From positions 1 to 10,052 of the forward strand of contig DATEHM010000334.1 in NCBI GenBank assembly GCA_035279545.1: DNA of 10,052 bases, given 5' to 3'. Of the stretch, positions 6,893 through 10,052 are shown piece by piece. The notes beneath the pieces were generated by a model. It saw only the letters and a list, made by a program, of their open reading frames with translations, searched no databases and was not told the DNA's origin. The first letter of the stretch is position 1; every line of letters begins with the position of its first letter. Made by a program: the position numbers and the translations under genes. This DNA comes from Segetimicrobium sp035279545 (GTDB lineage Bacteria > Sysuimicrobiota > Sysuimicrobiia > Sysuimicrobiales > Segetimicrobiaceae).

Positions 6893-8620
6893 TCAGGGCT
6901 TGATGTAGATCACCGGGAAGTTCCAGAAGGGGCCGCCGAACGCGGTGTACCGGATGTTCCCAAACCGGTTGCGCACCGCGATGTACGCGTCCGGAATCGC
7001 GGTGTAGATAAACGGGACCTGCTCGGCCACGATCTCCTGGTACTTGTCGTAATAGTCCTTGCGCAGGTTCTGGTCCACCGTGGTGGCGGCGAGGTCGAAG
7101 TACCGGTCCACCTGCGCCTCCCACTGCGTCGCCGGCTTCGGCTCCTTCGGGTACCACATGTGCAGGGTGCCCGAGGACTTCCAGACGTTCTGGCCGCTGT
7201 GCGGCTCGATGCCACCGGTAAGGCCCATCACCATCGCTTCCCACTTGTACGACTCCACCAGCTTGTTCACCAGCGTGTTGAACGCCTCCGGCGCCAGCGT
7301 CACCTGCATCCCCAGACGTTCGAGGTCCTGGCGGATGATGTTGCCGATCGCCACGCGGTCGGGGTTGTCGGAGTTCGTGCTGATGACGAACTGCACCGGA
7401 TGGCCCTCCGCGTCGCGGAGGACGCCGTCCGCACCCTTCTTCAGCCCGGCCTCGGCCAGGATCGCCGCCGCCCGGTTGAGGTCGTAGGGGTACGTCATCA
7501 CGCGGGGGTCGTAGAAGAACTTGTCGGCCGGGCTCTCCGGCCCGTATTGGGGAATAGCGTGGCCGGCGTAGACCTGGGCGATGATCGCCTGGCGGTCGAT
7601 GGCGTAGGCCACGCCCTGGCGGACCTTCTGGCTCTGGAACCACTGCAGCTTGTACTCGGGCAGGCCGCTCTGGGGGTTCTCGTTGAATGTCAGGAACTCG
7701 GTGCCGAACGTCGGCCCGCCGTTGTAGACGGTGTAGTGGCCGGCGCGTTCGCCCCGCTTGAACTCCGCGTACTCCCGCGGCCGGATCCCGTACTCATCGG
7801 TCCCCCCCTGCTGGAACAGCAGCCGGCTCGCGTTGGAGTCCGGCACGATCGTCAGGACGACCTTGTCGATGTAGGGGAGGCGGTGCCCGGCCTGATCCAC
7901 CCGCCAGTAGTGCGGGTTCCGCACGTAGAAGAAGCGCTGCGCGGGCTTGTACTCGGTCATGATGTACGGACCGGTGCCGACCAGCTCGCGCGGCGGCGTA
8001 TTCACCCCCCAGGTCTGGTTGAACTTCCCCTGCGTGTAGGCCGCCAGGAGCTTGTGCTTGGGAATGATCGGCACGCCGATCTGCCGCAGGAACGGGCCGA
8101 AGGGGACGGCGGTCCGAAAGCGCACGGTCCACGCATCGACCTTGTCGACCTGGATCGGCTTGCCCTCCACGGTCAGGACATCCTTCAGGCTGTTGGGAAT
8201 GCGCTTATCGTAGATGACCTGAAACGTGAACGCCACGTCGTCCGCCGTGAACGGCACCCCGTCGCTCCACTCGATCCCCCTGCGCAGCACGAAGGTCCAC
8301 GTGCGGCCGTCCTTGCTCGTCGTCCACGACTCGGCCAGCGCCGGTTCGGTCTCGGTGGTCTCCCCGTTGTCCTCGACCAACCCCTCGAACAGATTCCCAA
8401 TCGGCCCCGACGATGTGGCTTCCTGGACGAGGATGGGGTTGAAGGTCCGCGGGTCGCTGACCTGGGCGTCGAGGAACGTCCCGCCGAAGCGCCCGGGCTC
8501 GCCGAGCATGACCTTGGGGTGCGGCACGTCCGGAAGGCTGAGGGGCGGCCGCACCGCGCCCGCGGCGGCGGGCAGGACGACGGTGGCGGCGATGAGGCAA
8601 AGGACGGCGACGGCTCTCAC
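6893..8620 (-). CDS. Family-5 extracellular solute-binding protein (peptide ABC transporter), first of the cluster
   Basis: Predicted receptor delivering a peptide-like solute to the DppB/DppC permeases encoded directly downstream. I choose the GTG at 8618-8620: AGGAGG lies upstream and the product opens as a textbook signal peptide (RAVAVLCLIAATVVLPAAAGA, cleavage near residue 22). The longer form from ATG 8686 adds 22 residues (597 in all) and has no ribosome binding site. In the 575-residue form the SBP_bac_5 signature is at about 97-133 (LAESWTTSKDGRTWTFVLRR, then GIEWSDGVPFTADDVAF), VGTGPYIMTEY at 214-224 and KVRQGVAYAIDRQAII at 332-347. There is no lipobox. It resembles the cluster's other binding protein only in family hallmarks, so the two are distant paralogues rather than a recent duplication. 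The ligand is unknown. Confidence 0.93.
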   Translation of the reverse strand: MRAVAVLCLIAATVVLPAAAGAVRPPLSLPDVPHPKVMLGEPGRFGGTFLDAQVSDPRTFNPILVQEATSSGPIGNLFEGLVEDNGETTETEPALAESWTTSKDGRTWTFVLRRGIEWSDGVPFTADDVAFTFQVIYDKRIPNSLKDVLTVEGKPIQVDKVDAWTVRFRTAVPFGPFLRQIGVPIIPKHKLLAAYTQGKFNQTWGVNTPPRELVGTGPYIMTEYKPAQRFFYVRNPHYWRVDQAGHRLPYIDKVVLTIVPDSNASRLLFQQGGTDEYGIRPREYAEFKRGERAGHYTVYNGGPTFGTEFLTFNENPQSGLPEYKLQWFQSQKVRQGVAYAIDRQAIIAQVYAGHAIPQYGPESPADKFFYDPRVMTYPYDLNRAAAILAEAGLKKGADGVLRDAEGHPVQFVISTNSDNPDRVAIGNIIRQDLERLGMQVTLAPEAFNTLVNKLVESYKWEAMVMGLTGGIEPHSGQNVWKSSGTLHMWYPKEPKPATQWEAQVDRYFDLAATTVDQNLRKDYYDKYQEIVAEQVPFIYTAIPDAYIAVRNRFGNIRYTAFGGPFWNFPVIYIKP

Positions 8621-8694
8621 GTCGAGGGGCTCCCTCCTGTGCGCGGGCGCGCTCGATGGGAATGAGGCCGCCGCGCGCGAGGTCATCCGTTCGT
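8621..8694. other. 74-bp spacer between helicase gene and transporter cluster
   Basis: Apart from the Shine-Dalgarno sequence it holds no recognisable element: no U-tailed hairpin ends the helicase transcript and no convincing -35/-10 pair starts the transporter cluster. A promoter inside the helicase 3' end, or read-through, remains possible. Confidence 0.4.
8633..8638 (-). promoter_or_regulatory. Shine-Dalgarno AGGAGG deciding the start of the first binding-protein gene
   Basis: The minus strand reads AGGAGGGAGCCCCTCGAC and then GTG. The perfect AGGAGG is 12 bases from the GTG, somewhat far, but the overlapping GGGAG is closer (9 bases). This, with the signal peptide that starts exactly at the GTG, favours the shorter protein over the ATG at 8686. 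Confidence 0.6.
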
Positions 8695-10052
8695 TCAGGT
8701 GCTCCGAGTATTCGCCTGATCGGCGGATGATTCCCGCCCGCCGCCCGTGACCTGCAGCGGGGCGTAGCCCAACGCGAGGCGCTTCGTGCCGACCTCGTCG
8801 AACCGGACGGTGACGATCGCCCGCGGGCCCTCGCCGTCGACCTCGAGCACCCGGCCGGGGCCGAAGGTCTTGTGCCGGACGAGATCGCCCACCGCCACCG
8901 CGGGCACGGGCCGATCTTCATCGGGCCAGTCGCCGGTCGGCGTGCGCGCGGTCGCATCCCGCGTGAGCACGGCGGCGGGAACCTCCGCCAGGAACCGGGA
9001 GGGCAGCCCGGGGCGGGCCGTGCCGAACGCCGCCCGCTGGTGAGCGTAGGTCAGGATCAGCCGACGGCGGGCCCGCGTCATGCCCACGTAGCACAGGCGC
9101 CGCTCCTCCTCCAGGCTCGCCTCCTCCTCCAGCGACCGGACGTGGGGAAAGAGCCCCTCTTCCAGCCCCGCCAGCACCACCACCGGGAACTCCAGCCCTT
9201 TGGCGCTGTGCAGGGTCATCAGGGTGACGCGGTCCGTGCGGTCCTCCAGCGTATCGACGTCGGTGATCAGCGCCAGGTGCTGGAGAAACGCCTCCAGCGT
9301 CGACTCCCCCGTCGTCACTTCGACCTCCTCCGCCACGGCCGCCAGCTCGTCGAGGTTCTCCAGCCGGGCGTAGGCCTCATCCGTCGCCTCGGCCTCGAGC
9401 ATCCGGCGGTAGCCGGTCGCGTCGACCGCGTGCACCACCACCTCGCGGGCGGAATGCTCGGCGGCGTAGCGGCTCACCCCGTCGATCAGCCCGACGAACT
9501 CGTCGGCGGCGCGCTGGAGGTGGGGAGCGAGCCCCGCCTCCCCGGCGCGGAGGGCCTCCCACAGCGGGCGCCCCTCCGCCCGCGCCCACGTCTCCAGCCG
9601 GCGCACCGTCGCCTCGCCGATCCCCCGCCGCGGGACGTTGATCACCCGCCGCAGGCTGGCCTCGTCCGCCTGGTTGTAGGCGAGGCGCAGATAGGCGAGG
9701 AGGTCCTTGACCTCGGCGCGCTCGTAGAACCGGAGGCCGCCGATGATCTGATACGGGATGCCGAGCCGCAGGAACGTCTCTTCGAACTGGCGGGACTGGG
9801 CGTTCGTCCGGTAGAGGATCGCGATCTCGCCGGCCTGCCCGCCCGCCGCCCGGTGCGCCCGGATGAGCTCCCCGACGTACCGCGCCTCGTCGTAGCCGTC
9901 GAACGCCTCGTAGAGGACGACGGGATCCCCCTCTCCGTTCTCCGTCCACAGGGTCTTGGTGTGCCGGTGCGGGTTGTGGCGGATCACCGCCGCCGCGGCG
10001 GCGAGGATGTGGCCGGTCGACCGGTAGTTCTGCTCCAGCTTGATCACACGGG
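8695..10052 (-). CDS. pcrA: ATP-dependent DNA helicase PcrA/UvrD type, C-terminal part (5' end outside window)
   Basis: Superfamily 1A 3'-5' helicase of DNA repair and replication. About 450 residues are visible; the reading frame stays open to the window edge (RVIKLEQNYRST is a conserved interior sequence), so Walker A, motif II and the rest of the N-terminal half lie outside. Counting from the valine at 10047, motif IV is LEQNYRS (4-10), motif V is TLMTLHSAKGLEFPVVVLAG (275-294) and motif VI is EEERRLCYVGMTRARRRL (313-330). Between them, RFYERAEVKDLLAYLRL (106-122) and INVPRRGIG (136-144) are typical of domain 2B and its surroundings. The tail (386-432: VGDLVRHKTFGPGRVLEVDG onward) is the Tudor-like domain that binds RNA polymerase in PcrA and UvrD. 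That, with the overall pattern, favours PcrA/UvrD over Rep. It is co-oriented with the transporter genes but functionally unrelated. Confidence 0.95.
   Translation of the reverse strand, partial: RVIKLEQNYRSTGHILAAAAAVIRHNPHRHTKTLWTENGEGDPVVLYEAFDGYDEARYVGELIRAHRAAGGQAGEIAILYRTNAQSRQFEETFLRLGIPYQIIGGLRFYERAEVKDLLAYLRLAYNQADEASLRRVINVPRRGIGEATVRRLETWARAEGRPLWEALRAGEAGLAPHLQRAADEFVGLIDGVSRYAAEHSAREVVVHAVDATGYRRMLEAEATDEAYARLENLDELAAVAEEVEVTTGESTLEAFLQHLALITDVDTLEDRTDRVTLMTLHSAKGLEFPVVVLAGLEEGLFPHVRSLEEEASLEEERRLCYVGMTRARRRLILTYAHQRAAFGTARPGLPSRFLAEVPAAVLTRDATARTPTGDWPDEDRPVPAVAVGDLVRHKTFGPGRVLEVDGEGPRAIVTVRFDEVGTKRLALGYAPLQVTGGGRESSADQANTRST

Noticed and set aside
6812..8665. 617-codon plus-strand open frame opposite the first binding-protein gene
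   Set aside because: Same reason: a compositional shadow of a clear family-5 binding protein, with no recognisable motif or upstream ribosome binding site.
8690..8730. AATACT near the helicase 3' end as a -10 box for the transporter cluster
   Set aside because: No -35 partner 16-18 bases upstream and only four matches; it also lies in helicase coding sequence.
8695..10047. Helicase reading frame taken as a complete 450-residue gene starting at 10047
   Set aside because: The apparent start is a GTG valine within the conserved VIKLEQNYRST of motif IV, and the frame continues to the window end, so this is a truncated view of a longer gene.

Overview
The window is high-GC (roughly two thirds G+C by eye) bacterial DNA, and every gene I can support is on the minus strand, so transcription runs from the right edge to the left. 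No RNA gene, CRISPR array, insertion sequence or phage gene is visible. The organism cannot be named from this sequence. The GC content, GTG starts, a PcrA helicase with a Tudor-like tail and an abundance of peptide-type ABC transport genes suggest an uncultivated Terrabacteria-like lineage (Chloroflexota, Armatimonadota or Sysuimicrobiota-like). That placement is a guess.

Right edge (8695-10052): the C-terminal two thirds or so of a PcrA/UvrD-type DNA helicase, cut by the window end. It has superfamily 1 motifs IV, V and VI and the C-terminal domain that binds RNA polymerase in PcrA homologues.

Centre and left (18-8620): one collinear seven-gene cluster for a peptide/nickel-type (Opp/Dpp) ABC importer. 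In transcription order it holds a family-5 substrate-binding protein (6893-8620), a DppB-type permease (5799-6773), a DppC-type permease (4659-5786), a small unknown membrane-anchored protein that overlaps the end of the permease gene (4175-4702), a DppD-type ATPase (2953-3996), a DppF/OppF-type ATPase (1888-2922) and a second, quite different family-5 substrate-binding protein (18-1778). Two permeases and two ATPases make one complete translocator. The two binding proteins at the ends could feed the same channel with different substrates.

The least ordinary points are the unknown anchored protein coupled to DppC, a strong GC hairpin whose stem contains part of that gene's stop codon and splits the cluster into a binding protein/permease half and an ATPase half, a large extracytoplasmic insertion in the DppC permease, and identically spaced four-cysteine motifs in both ATPases. 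Otherwise this is a conventional transporter locus, and I found no convincing new type of system.
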